A stretch of 14,844 nucleotides of DNA, from the NCBI GenBank assembly GCA_021846485.1, contig JAJZWW010000029.1:1-14844 (forward strand), written 5' to 3'. Source of the stretch: Actinomycetes bacterium (lineage in GTDB: Bacteria; Actinomycetota; Acidimicrobiia; Acidimicrobiales; Palsa-688). Below the pieces are notes generated by a model. That model worked only from the letters and a program-made list of their open reading frames with translations. It was not told the DNA's origin and searched no databases. The translations under genes were made by a program, and so were the position numbers. This document shows, piece by piece, positions 7,271 to 14,470 of the stretch; the stretch's first letter is position 1; each line of letters opens with the position of its first letter.

Positions 7271-8463
7271 GACCGGCTCCACTCTTCACGACTCCCCATC
7301 TCCAGGTGCAGCTCACGGCCCTCGTAGGGGTGGCGGCCGACCGCGTCCTCGTCCAGCTCGACGCCGAGGCCGGGCCCTTCCGGCACGAGCAGGAAACCAG
7401 ACTCCCATTGGAGGGGGCGGCGGAGGATCTCGGCGGCGAACCCGTTCATGGTCTCGATGCTCTCTTGGATCAAGAAGTTGGGGGTGGCAGCTGCCAGGTG
7501 GATGTTGGCCGCGGCCTCGACCGGCCCGGCGTAGAGATGGGGGGCGACATCGACGTAGTGGGTCTCGGCCGCGGCGGCGATCTTCTTCGACTCGAGGACG
7601 CCGCCGACCCGGCCGACCGCCATCTGCACCACTGCCGCCGCGCGGCACTCGAGCACCCGGGCGAGCTCGTACTTGGTGGACAGCCGCTCGCCGGTGGCGA
7701 TCGGCACCGAGGTGGCCCGGGCCACCAGCGCCATCTGCTCGGGCATCTCGGGTGGCACTGGCTCCTCGAGCCAGAGCGGGTCGAAGGCTTCGACCGCCCG
7801 TGCGAGCCTGATCGCCGCAGCCGGGGTCATCTGACCGTGGGTGCCGATCAGTAGATCGACACCCCCGCCCACCGCTTCGCGCACGCGGCCCACGTATGCG
7901 GCGACCGCCTCGACGCTGCGGGTGGCGAGCTGGCGGGGATCGAGCGCCGAGTACCAGGCCAGTGGGTCGAACTTGACTGCGCTGAAGCCCGCTGCGGCGT
8001 ACTCCGCGGCCCTCTCGGCCGCCAGGGAGGCGTCGGTGTAGACGCTGTCGTCCTCGCCGGGCGCCGGGTAGATGTAGGTGTAGGAGCGGAGCGCGTCGCG
8101 CACCCGCCCGCCGAGCAGGTCGTGGACCGGCCGGCCGGTCTCCTTGCCCATGATGTCGTAGCAGGCGGTCTCGATCCCTGCCAGGACGGCCACCACGGAG
8201 GTGTCGGGGCGCTGGGTGAAACCCCGCGAGTAGACCTCCCGCCACAACCGCTCGACCGCAAAGGGGTCGGCGCCGACGACCGACCGGTCGGCGACGTCGG
8301 CGACCATCGCCCGCACCACTTCGGGGTGGAACGGGACGCCGTAGACCTCGCCGAGGCCCTGGATCCCCGAGTCGGTCGTCAGTCGCACGAAGATCCAGTA
8401 ACGACCTCCGAAGTGCGGCGGTGGGACGCCCACCACGACCGTCTCGACGTCGATGATGCGCAT
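7267..8463 (-). CDS. Mandelate racemase/muconate lactonizing enzyme family protein (enolase superfamily)
   Basis: The 398-residue protein has the full capping domain (~1-125) and barrel. Visible residues: SAVKFDP with Lys164 and Asp166 on the second barrel strand, GTHG (207-210), LWLEEPVPPE with Glu233/Glu234, IATGERLST with Glu259, and VAPHLYAGP with His309. Sugar-acid dehydratases such as D-galactonate dehydratase (DgoD) share this spacing, with metal ligands Asp-26-Glu-26-Glu. Here the first ligand position (207) is Gly, while Glu233 and Glu259 are present. I recall the same GTHGQ pattern in other MR/MLE-annotated proteins, so it may define a subgroup. The reaction is probably dehydration or isomerisation of a sugar acid or related hydroxyacid; the substrate is unknown. 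The ATG at 8463 has GGGAGG ~10 bases upstream. It is coupled to the alcohol dehydrogenase and preceded by a LysR regulator gene on the same strand. Confidence 0.88.
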   Translation of the reverse strand: MRIIDVETVVVGVPPPHFGGRYWIFVRLTTDSGIQGLGEVYGVPFHPEVVRAMVADVADRSVVGADPFAVERLWREVYSRGFTQRPDTSVVAVLAGIETACYDIMGKETGRPVHDLLGGRVRDALRSYTYIYPAPGEDDSVYTDASLAAERAAEYAAAGFSAVKFDPLAWYSALDPRQLATRSVEAVAAYVGRVREAVGGGVDLLIGTHGQMTPAAAIRLARAVEAFDPLWLEEPVPPEMPEQMALVARATSVPIATGERLSTKYELARVLECRAAAVVQMAVGRVGGVLESKKIAAAAETHYVDVAPHLYAGPVEAAANIHLAAATPNFLIQESIETMNGFAAEILRRPLQWESGFLLVPEGPGLGVELDEDAVGRHPYEGRELHLEMGSREEWSRS

Positions 8464-8543
8464 GGCGCCGCAGCCTCCCCGCTCCCGCCGACCGGGGGCT
8501 CCGGGCGGGCGGCGGCGCAGACACTACTGGTCGCCCGACAGGG

Positions 8544-8559
8544 CGCGGGCCGGCCCGCG
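8544..8559. promoter_or_regulatory. Perfect 16-bp palindrome between the regulator and MR/MLE genes
   Basis: CGCGGGCC/GGCCCGCG is a perfect 16-bp palindrome about 81-96 bases before the MR/MLE start. A second small hairpin, CGCCC-GACA-GGGCG (8532-8545), abuts and slightly overlaps it. It could be an operator or the end of the regulator transcript. In very GC-rich DNA such palindromes also occur by chance. Confidence 0.35.
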
Positions 8560-8580
8560 ACCCGGGACCGGCGGTCAGCG

Positions 8581-9543
8581 TCAGTCGCGAGCCCCCGCCT
8601 GGGCGCGGACTGCGGCGACGAGGGCCATGACGCTGCCCGAGACCTCCCGCTGGCGGGGGTAGCACAAGGCGAGCTGGCGGCGGGTGAGCGACTCGCGCGG
8701 CATGAGCCAGGTCAGCCGGCGGTCGACGGTGTTGCGGGCCGCGAGCCTCCCGACGCACGCGTGCCCGAGGCCGACGGCCACCAACCGCTGCAGCGCCAGG
8801 TTGTCGTCGGTGCGGTAGACGACACGCGGGTGGATGCCCCGACGGGCAAGGATCTCCTCCAACTCGACCTGAGTGCGCCACTTGAGGCTCCACGCCACCA
8901 GGCGGGCGCCGTCGAGCACGTCGAAGCTCGGGTGGGGGTCCTCGGCGACCGGATCGTCCCGCGGAGTGAGGATCACCCAGGGGTCCTCGACCAGCGGCAC
9001 GGTCTCGACCCGCTCGTCGGGCGGGGGGTTGAGGACGAAGGCCAGGTCGAGATCGCCCCGTGCCAGGAGGGCGATCAGGTCCTGGCTCTCGGTGGTCTCG
9101 CTGAGGACTACGTCCACGCCGGGACGCTCCTCGGCGAAGGCCCGGAGGGCGGCGGGGAGCAGCTCGGCGACTGCGGTGTGGAACGCCCCTACCCGGATGC
9201 GGGCAGGACCGGGACGGCTCGAGGCGCGGACCTCGGCCGCCAGGGCGTCGACCGCGCCGAGCGCCCGCCGGGCGTGGCGGTTGGCCGCCTCGCCCGCAGG
9301 GGTCAGGGCGACCGCGGCCCGGCCTCCCGGGCGGGTGAACAGCGGCGCGCCGAGCGCCGCTTCGAGCACCGCGATCTGGTGGGACACGGCCGACTGGGTG
9401 TAGCCGAGGCGCTCTGCCGCCCGACGGAACGAGCCGGTGTCGGCCACCGCCACGAGCGCCCGCAGCTCCCGCAGCCCGACCCGGCCGTCGAGCGGTCCGC
9501 TCGGGGGATCCTCGTCGCCACCCACCCCCAACGATCCGTGCAC
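8581..9543 (-). CDS. LysR-family transcriptional regulator
   Basis: An N-terminal winged helix-turn-helix (~24-81) reads LRELRALVAVADTGSFRRAA, RLGYTQSAVSHQIAVLE, GAPLFTR and LTPAG, the standard LysR pattern. The periplasmic-binding-like effector domain (~110-310) starts IRVGAFHTAVAELLP and contains DLDLAFVLNPPP. From the GTG at 9543 the protein is 320 residues, normal for the family; an ATG at 9594 would give 337, and a GTG at 9525 would give 314. None has a strong Shine-Dalgarno site. The frame continues further upstream but reads as noise there. LysR proteins usually control themselves and a neighbouring or divergent gene when bound to a pathway metabolite, so the likely targets are the MR/MLE-dehydrogenase pair downstream and the divergent exporter. 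Confidence 0.88.
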   Translation of the reverse strand: MHGSLGVGGDEDPPSGPLDGRVGLRELRALVAVADTGSFRRAAERLGYTQSAVSHQIAVLEAALGAPLFTRPGGRAAVALTPAGEAANRHARRALGAVDALAAEVRASSRPGPARIRVGAFHTAVAELLPAALRAFAEERPGVDVVLSETTESQDLIALLARGDLDLAFVLNPPPDERVETVPLVEDPWVILTPRDDPVAEDPHPSFDVLDGARLVAWSLKWRTQVELEEILARRGIHPRVVYRTDDNLALQRLVAVGLGHACVGRLAARNTVDRRLTWLMPRESLTRRQLALCYPRQREVSGSVMALVAAVRAQAGARD

Positions 9544-9579
9544 CCCCAGCGCCGTGATCGATACCGTTGATCGTTGTGA

Positions 9580-9598
9580 CCATGATCTTTCCATGATC
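9580..9598. promoter_or_regulatory. Two CCATGATC direct repeats, 11-bp period
   Basis: CCATGATC occurs at 9580-9587 and 9591-9598, one helical turn apart. Further GATC sites lie at 9556 and 9569. The setting between divergent genes suggests regulator contacts. If the LysR start is the ATG at 9594, these repeats are inside its coding region, which is one reason for preferring GTG 9543. Confidence 0.35.
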
Positions 9599-9600
9599 CG

Positions 9601-9622
9601 AGGATACGCGTCCGGGTATCCT
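9601..9622. promoter_or_regulatory. Inverted repeat, candidate LysR operator
   Basis: AGGATAC (9601-9607) and GTATCCT (9616-9622) are a perfect 7-bp inverted repeat with eight bases between, in the spacer between the LysR gene and the divergent exporter. Size and dyad form fit a LysR-type recognition site, and the position would allow autorepression. It lies ~36 bases before the exporter start. Confidence 0.5.
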
Positions 9623-9657
9623 TCATTTTGGAGAGGCTCAACGAGGAGAACCTTCAG

Positions 9658-11067
9658 GTGTCGCTTGGTCGGACCGCAGTGCCCACGGGGAGCGTCCCCA
9701 CGCCGACGGCGCCTCCTGGCAGACGCTCGATCCGTCGGGTGAGCTTCCTCGTCTACGCGCTGATCTTCGTCACCGCGGTCTCGCAGACCACGATCGTCCC
9801 GCTGCTGCCGGTGGTGGCTCACCGCTACGGGCTGCGGGCGTCGGAGCTCGCCTGGGTGCTCACCCTGCCCAGCGTGGCGATGCTCGTGACCTCGGCGCCC
9901 GTCGGGCTGCTCGGGGACCGGCTGGGCAGCCGGCGAGTGACCCTTGCGGGAGGGGTGGTCCTGGCCCTCTCGGTCTTCGCCCAGGGCATCCCGTCGCTGC
10001 CGGTGCTGGTCGTCGGCCGGCTGCTGTTCGGGATCGGCTACGGGGCCCTCTGGACCACCGGGCTCGCCTGGTTGTCGGGCCTGCAGCCGGGAGGATCGTC
10101 CCGCCGGATGGGGGCCACGGTGACCGCGTCGGCGATCGGCTCGACAGTAGGGCCGACGCTCGCTGGCGTGCTGGCGAGCAGGTTCGGCTTCTCCGTGCCC
10201 TTCGCGGTCGCCGGGGCGGTCACCGCTGCGGTCGCCGCCGCCCTCGTCGCCACGCCCTCGAGGGAGCGGGAGCCCGGCCCCGTGAGCTGTCGCAAGGGCG
10301 AGGTCCAGCAGCCCGGGCCGGTCGCTGGACGCGTCTCGACGCTTCGGACCTTGCGCCGCCCCAACGTGCTCGCCGGGGCGCTGACCCTCGCACTGAGCGG
10401 GGGGACAAGCGCCTTGATGCAACTCCTGGTGCCGCTGCAGCTGCACTCAGCCGGCCGCTCCAGCCAGACGATCGGCCTGGCCCTGTCGGCGGGCGCGGTC
10501 GTCTACATCGTCGTGAGCGCCCTCTCGGTCCACCTCGGTCCGCGGGTCACCAACCTGAGGACCAACGCGGGGATGGCGGCCATCTTGGCGGTGGCGCTGG
10601 TCCCCGCGCTGGTCGGCAACACCACCGGCTGGGTGGTAGCCGCCTACCTGGCGACAGTCCTACCCCGAGCGGTGACCGGCACGGTCGCCTACGCGCTGGC
10701 CACCGGGGATCGCGAGGAGGGGGGCCCGGGGACGAGCACCGTCCTCGGGCTCCTCAACGGGTTGTGGGCGGTCGCCACGGTGATCGCCACGGTAGCCGCC
10801 GGCGCATTGAAGACCGCCTTCGACGCCCGCACCGCCTACGCCGCAGCCACCCTCGTCGTGGCCGCGGTGGCCGCCTGGCTGGTCCGCGCCGCCTGGGTCA
10901 CCTCGCCGGCTGGCACCCGCTCCCACAGACGACTCCGCCGGCCGTCGCGTGCGGTACCGGTGGCACCGACGGTCCCCGCCCCGGCTGTGCCGGGAGACCT
11001 GCCGGCCGTCGAGCTGCACCCTCCGACCGACCGGACCCCGACCGGGCAGATCCCCGTCCCCGGCTGA
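9658..11067 (+). CDS. MFS exporter, DHA1-like, with Pro-rich C-terminal tail
   Basis: The 469-residue protein has a hydrophilic N-terminus (~28 residues), then the pattern of a 12-helix carrier: LVYALIFVTAVSQTTIVPLL, the motif A loop GLLGDRLGSRRV (83-94), RLLFGIGYGALW (121-132) and a GSTVGPTLAGV motif C-like helix. These are typical of drug:H+ antiporter (DHA1) exporters; the substrate is unknown. The GTG at 9658 is chosen because AGGAG lies nine bases upstream (9644-9648); a TTG at 9628 in the same frame lacks such a site. Roughly the last 45 residues are a Pro/Arg-rich hydrophilic tail. It is divergent from the LysR gene and may be under its control, perhaps exporting a pathway compound (inference). 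The spacer to the convergent ABC operon is 235 bp. Confidence 0.85.
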   Translation: MSLGRTAVPTGSVPTPTAPPGRRSIRRVSFLVYALIFVTAVSQTTIVPLLPVVAHRYGLRASELAWVLTLPSVAMLVTSAPVGLLGDRLGSRRVTLAGGVVLALSVFAQGIPSLPVLVVGRLLFGIGYGALWTTGLAWLSGLQPGGSSRRMGATVTASAIGSTVGPTLAGVLASRFGFSVPFAVAGAVTAAVAAALVATPSREREPGPVSCRKGEVQQPGPVAGRVSTLRTLRRPNVLAGALTLALSGGTSALMQLLVPLQLHSAGRSSQTIGLALSAGAVVYIVVSALSVHLGPRVTNLRTNAGMAAILAVALVPALVGNTTGWVVAAYLATVLPRAVTGTVAYALATGDREEGGPGTSTVLGLLNGLWAVATVIATVAAGALKTAFDARTAYAAATLVVAAVAAWLVRAAWVTSPAGTRSHRRLRRPSRAVPVAPTVPAPAVPGDLPAVELHPPTDRTPTGQIPVPG

Positions 11068-11195
11068 CCCCTTCCCGGCCAACCCGTGGCGGAGCCGGGG
11101 GCCGGTGGCCCAGCCAGGCGTCGGCCCGGCCAGAGGCTGACCCGGCTGAGCTCAGGACCCGAGCGGCAACTGGACTAGACTGTGGACTGGAGTAG

Positions 11196-11224
11196 GTGAG
11201 GACCAGGTGGGACCAGGACCTCAC
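11196..11224. repeat. Inverted repeat with internal direct repeat after the MFS exporter
   Basis: GTGAGG (11196-11201) and CCTCAC (11219-11224) can pair. Between them GGACCAGG is repeated at 11200-11207 and 11210-11217. It lies ~130 bases past the exporter stop between convergent genes, so a transcription-ending role is possible but not shown. Confidence 0.3.
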
Positions 11225-11287
11225 TTGGACAGCCGAAGGCCGAGAACTGTGGGCCGACACGGCCAAAGCTGGTAGCGCCGTCCAAGT
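11223..11287 (-). other. Structured element at the 3' end of the ABC operon
   Basis: ACTTGGAC (11223-11230) and GTCCAAGT (11280-11287) are a perfect 8-bp inverted repeat. Read as - strand RNA the stem grows to 11 bp with one G-U pair, whereas the + strand would have an A-C mismatch there. Inside is a second hairpin, GGCCG-ACA-CGGCC (11252-11264). It starts 16 bases beyond the ATPase stop, so it may end or protect the operon mRNA. No match to a known RNA family is claimed. Confidence 0.35.
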
Positions 11288-11302
11288 CATTGCCGGAAGG
11301 TC

Positions 11303-13453
11303 CTAACCCTCCAGCCCACCCTCTCCGGCTGGGACGCCGCCCCCACCACCTTGCTGCCCGCCGGCCGGGGCCTCTCGCCGGCCCGGCGGCTCGGGCCCGC
11401 CCAGCTCCCCCCCGCCCGGCTCCAGCCGGCCCAGCGCCTCGAGTGGCAGGTGGCAGCGCAGCAGCTTGCCCGGGGAGACCTCCCGCAGGGGGGGCTCCAC
11501 GCTCTCGCAGGTGCCGTCGACGAGCCGGCGAGGGCAGCGGGTGTGGAACACGCACCCCGCCGGTGGGTGGGCCGGGCTCGGGATCTCCCCTTCCAGGCGG
11601 ATGCGCTCCCGGCCGGTGCCGTCGAGGGTCGGGACCGCGGAGAGCAGCGCCTCGGTGTATGGGTGGTGCGGGCCGGCGAAGACCGATTCGGCCGGGCCGT
11701 ACTCCATCACCCGTCCGAGGTAGAGCACCACGATGCGATCCGCCAGGTAGCGCACCACGCCGAGGTCGTGGGATATGAACACGTAGGTGACCTGCTCACG
11801 GCTCTGCAGGTCGACGAGCAGGTTGAGGATCGCCGCCTGGACCGACACGTCGAGCGCGGAGGTCGGTTCGTCGCAGACCAGCACCGCCGGCTCGCCGGCG
11901 AACGCCCGGGCGATCGCGACCCGCTGCTTCAGCCCTCCGGAGAGCTGCGCGGGACGCATCGGGAGGTGCCGGGGCTCCATGCGGACCGAGCGGACGATGT
12001 CGACCAGGCGTCGCTCCTTGCGCTCCCCGGCGAGGCCGGCCAGCTTGGTGAGGACCCGCCCGACGATGTGGCGGACGCTGTGGCGCCGGTTGAGGGCCGA
12101 GTCGGGGTTCTGGAACACGATCTGCAGGGCGCGCAGCTCCTCGCGACTGCGCCGGGCGGCAACCGGGGCCAGGTCGGCGCCGCGGAGGGTCATCCTGGAC
12201 CCCTGGTCGGGAGAGGTGAGCCCGAGCAGCAGCCGGGCCAGGGTCGTCTTGCCGCACCCGGACTCCCCTACGACCCCCAGGGTCTCCCCGGGATAGAGGA
12301 CGAGGTCCACCTCGACGAGGGCCTTCACCGGGTCGCCCCGGCCGGTGTAGGTCTTGGAGACGTGCTCGAGGCGGATGACCGGCTCGGGAGAGGTCCCCCC
12401 GGAGCGCACGGGGAGCTCCTCGGGGGTGGAGCGGGGGATCGAGGGGGCCTCGTCGGGCTTGAAGCAGGCCGCGCGGTGGCTGCCGGCGACCTCTCCCATC
12501 GACGGCGTCTCCTCCCGGCAGCGGTCGTCGGCGAGGGGGCAGCGCGAGGCGAACACGCACCCGGCAGGCACCTCGCCGGGGCCGGGCAGGAACCCGGGGA
12601 TGGTGTCCAACCGGGCGTGGTCCTTGCGTTGCCCCCGGCGGGGGACGCAGCGCAACAGCCCGACTGTGTAGGGGTGCCGGGGGTCGTCGAAGACCTGCCG
12701 GGCTCGGCCCCCCTCGACGATCTCGCCGGCGTACATGACCCCCACCCGGTCGCACATCCGGGCGATGACCGCCAGGTTGTGGCTGATGAACAGCACCGCC
12801 GTGTCGACCTGCTCGCGCAGCCCGGCGACCAGGTCGAGAACCTCGGCCTCGACGGTGGCGTCGAGCGCGGTGGTCGGCTCGTCGAGCACGAGCAGGGCGG
12901 GCTCTACCGCCACCGCCATGGCGATCACCGCCCGCTGGAGCATCCCGCCCGACAGCTGGTGCGGGTAGGCGCCCATCACCCGGGCAGGATCGGCGATCTG
13001 CACCCGGCGCAACGCCTCCTCCGCCCGGTCCATCGACTCGCCCCGGTCGCAGCCGAGCACCCGGAACACCTCGGCGACCTGCCGACCGATGCGCATCGAC
13101 GGGTTCAGCGCCCGGCCCGGCTCCTGGTAGACGACCGACACCGATCGCGAGCGCAGGCGGCGCAGCTCCTCGGCGCCCATGCCCATCAGGTCCCGGCCGG
13201 CGACGGTGATCGACCCTCCGGTCACCGAGCCGTTGCGGGGCAGGTAGCGGGTGATCGCCTGGACGGTCGTGGACTTCCCGCAGCCCGACTCGCCCACCAA
13301 CCCGAACGACTCGTGGGCCCCGATGCGGAAACTGACGTCCCGCAGGGTGAGGCGATCCTTTCCCCGGACCCGGTAGGCCACGTCGAGGTGGCTGACCACC
13401 AGGGCGTCGCCCGCCTCGGAGGTGGTCGGCGCAACAGCCTCCGCGAGGGTCAT
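11303..13453 (-). CDS. Dipeptide/oligopeptide ABC importer, fused double ATPase
   Basis: A single 716-residue cytoplasmic protein carries both nucleotide-binding domains usually encoded as DppD/OppD and DppF/OppF. Domain one: Walker A GESGCGKS (54-61), Q-loop Gln110, signature LSGGM (167-171), Walker B LLVLDEP (187-193), His225. Domain two: GESGCGKT (396-403), Gln448, LSGGL (504-508), VLVCDEP (524-530), His562. Each is followed by an oligopeptide-type C-terminal region with four cysteines: Cys299, 305, 312, 330 and Cys634, 640, 649, 667. Such motifs bind an iron-sulfur cluster in some family members. All ATPase motifs look intact. It powers uptake through the two permeases encoded upstream; no solute-binding protein gene is in the window. 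The ATG at 13453 has no ribosome binding site and lies at the end of the ATGA relay. The last ~40 residues are a Gly/Pro-rich tail. Confidence 0.92.
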   Translation of the reverse strand: MTLAEAVAPTTSEAGDALVVSHLDVAYRVRGKDRLTLRDVSFRIGAHESFGLVGESGCGKSTTVQAITRYLPRNGSVTGGSITVAGRDLMGMGAEELRRLRSRSVSVVYQEPGRALNPSMRIGRQVAEVFRVLGCDRGESMDRAEEALRRVQIADPARVMGAYPHQLSGGMLQRAVIAMAVAVEPALLVLDEPTTALDATVEAEVLDLVAGLREQVDTAVLFISHNLAVIARMCDRVGVMYAGEIVEGGRARQVFDDPRHPYTVGLLRCVPRRGQRKDHARLDTIPGFLPGPGEVPAGCVFASRCPLADDRCREETPSMGEVAGSHRAACFKPDEAPSIPRSTPEELPVRSGGTSPEPVIRLEHVSKTYTGRGDPVKALVEVDLVLYPGETLGVVGESGCGKTTLARLLLGLTSPDQGSRMTLRGADLAPVAARRSREELRALQIVFQNPDSALNRRHSVRHIVGRVLTKLAGLAGERKERRLVDIVRSVRMEPRHLPMRPAQLSGGLKQRVAIARAFAGEPAVLVCDEPTSALDVSVQAAILNLLVDLQSREQVTYVFISHDLGVVRYLADRIVVLYLGRVMEYGPAESVFAGPHHPYTEALLSAVPTLDGTGRERIRLEGEIPSPAHPPAGCVFHTRCPRRLVDGTCESVEPPLREVSPGKLLRCHLPLEALGRLEPGGGELGGPEPPGRREAPAGGQQGGGGGVPAGEGGLEG

Positions 13454-13487
13454 CGAATGGTGCGGGTCATCGGATGGTGCGGGTCAT
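13454..13487 (-). repeat. 17-bp tandem repeat forming a relay of ATGA stop/start overlaps
   Basis: Two 17-bp units (13487-13471 and 13470-13454 on the - strand) are identical except for one base, and each begins ATGACCCGCACCAT. The permease TGA overlaps the first ATG. That ATG opens MTRTIR and stops at a TGA overlapping the second ATG. The second ATG opens another MTRTIR and stops at a TGA overlapping the ATPase ATG at 13453. The three ATGs are in three different frames. Confidence 0.9.
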
Positions 13488-14470
13488 TCGATGATCACCG
13501 ATTCCACGGAGTCGCCGATCAGGTTTATCGAGATGATCAGCGAGGCGATGGCCAGGGCGGGGAACACCGTCTCCCACCAGTAGCCGGCGGACAGGTAGTT
13601 GTAGGTGGCGAATATGTCGGCCCCCCAGTCGGGGGTGGGCGGCTGTATGCCGAACCCGAGGAACGACAGCGTCGCCACGGTGAATATGGCATATCCGAGG
13701 CGCACGGTGAACTCGACGATGATCGGCCCGAGGACATTGGGCAGGATCTCCACGAACATCGTGTGGGCCGCCCCCTCCCCGCGCAGCCGGGCCGCGGCGA
13801 CGTAGTCCAGCTCGCGCTCCTGGAGCACCGCGGTGCGCACCGTCCGGGAGATCACCAGCCCGAAGGCGAAACCGATGACGACGATCAGCGTGGGCACCGA
13901 CGGCCCGGCGGCGACGATGATCAAGAAGGCGATGATCACGATCGGCAGCGCCAGGAAGGCATCGACGACCCGGCCGGTGGTGCTGTCCACCCAGCCCCGG
14001 TAGTAGCCCTGCACCAGCCCGAGCGCCGAGCCGAGCACGGTGCCGAGCAGCGCCGCGCAAGGCGCGACGATGAGGATCTGGCGGGAGCCGAGGATCACCC
14101 GCGACAACACGTCGCGTCCCAGGTTGTCGGTGCCGAAGAGGTGGGTCAGCGATGGCGCCTGGTTGATCGCCAACAGGTTCTGCGCGTCGGGGTTGTACGG
14201 CCGGAAGAACCCGCCGAAGACCGCGCAGACGATCCAGAACAACAGGATGGCCGAGCCGGCGAGGAAGGTCTTCGACCGCACCAGCAGGCCGAGCTGCTCG
14301 CGGCGGATCCTCCCGGCCGACACCGCCATCGCCCCGCTGCTGGCCAGCTCGTGGTCGGGGAGCGCGAGGGTCACCAGGGGGTCGACCACCTCGGGAGACC
14401 CGGCGCCGCCGGGCCGGCGGCCCCCGTCGATCTCCGGGCCCGCCCGGCCCCCGGTCCCGGTGGTCGCCAT
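13484..14470 (-). CDS. ABC importer permease, DppC/OppC type
   Basis: The 328-residue inner-membrane protein has an unusually long hydrophilic N-terminus (~1-64, Gly-rich) before the first helix (LAGSAILLFWIVCAVFG, 70-86). Next come the N-terminal family motif HLFGTDNLGRDVLSRVI (110-126) and the BPD_transp_1 domain (~128-325). The EAA loop is DYVAAARLRGEGAAHTMFVE (222-241), which contacts the ATPase, and the C-terminal segment contains FLGFGIQPPTPDWG (270-283). Paired with the DppB-type permease it forms the channel for dipeptides, oligopeptides or, in some systems, nickel; the substrate is not determinable here. The ATG at 14470 shares one base with the TGA of the upstream permease gene (TGATG), and its own TGA overlaps the ATG relay before the ATPase, so all three genes are translationally coupled. 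Confidence 0.92.
   Translation of the reverse strand: MATTGTGGRAGPEIDGGRRPGGAGSPEVVDPLVTLALPDHELASSGAMAVSAGRIRREQLGLLVRSKTFLAGSAILLFWIVCAVFGGFFRPYNPDAQNLLAINQAPSLTHLFGTDNLGRDVLSRVILGSRQILIVAPCAALLGTVLGSALGLVQGYYRGWVDSTTGRVVDAFLALPIVIIAFLIIVAAGPSVPTLIVVIGFAFGLVISRTVRTAVLQERELDYVAAARLRGEGAAHTMFVEILPNVLGPIIVEFTVRLGYAIFTVATLSFLGFGIQPPTPDWGADIFATYNYLSAGYWWETVFPALAIASLIISINLIGDSVESVIIE

Noticed and set aside
7313..9583. Long - strand open frame of over 750 codons across the MR/MLE and LysR genes
   Set aside because: It is a shifted frame of two clear genes, Arg/Gly/Pro-rich and without domains.
9544..10446. N-terminal extension of the LysR frame through the spacer and antisense to the exporter
   Set aside because: The extension reads as Gln/Arg/Gly-rich noise, crosses the divergent promoter region, and would make the protein twice the normal LysR length.
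11262..11325. tRNA-like fragment (AGCTGGTAGCGCC followed by a GGAAGGTC motif)
   Set aside because: It resembles a D-arm and a variable-region edge, but the anticodon stem pairs only partly and there is no T-loop GTTCGAA or matching acceptor stem.
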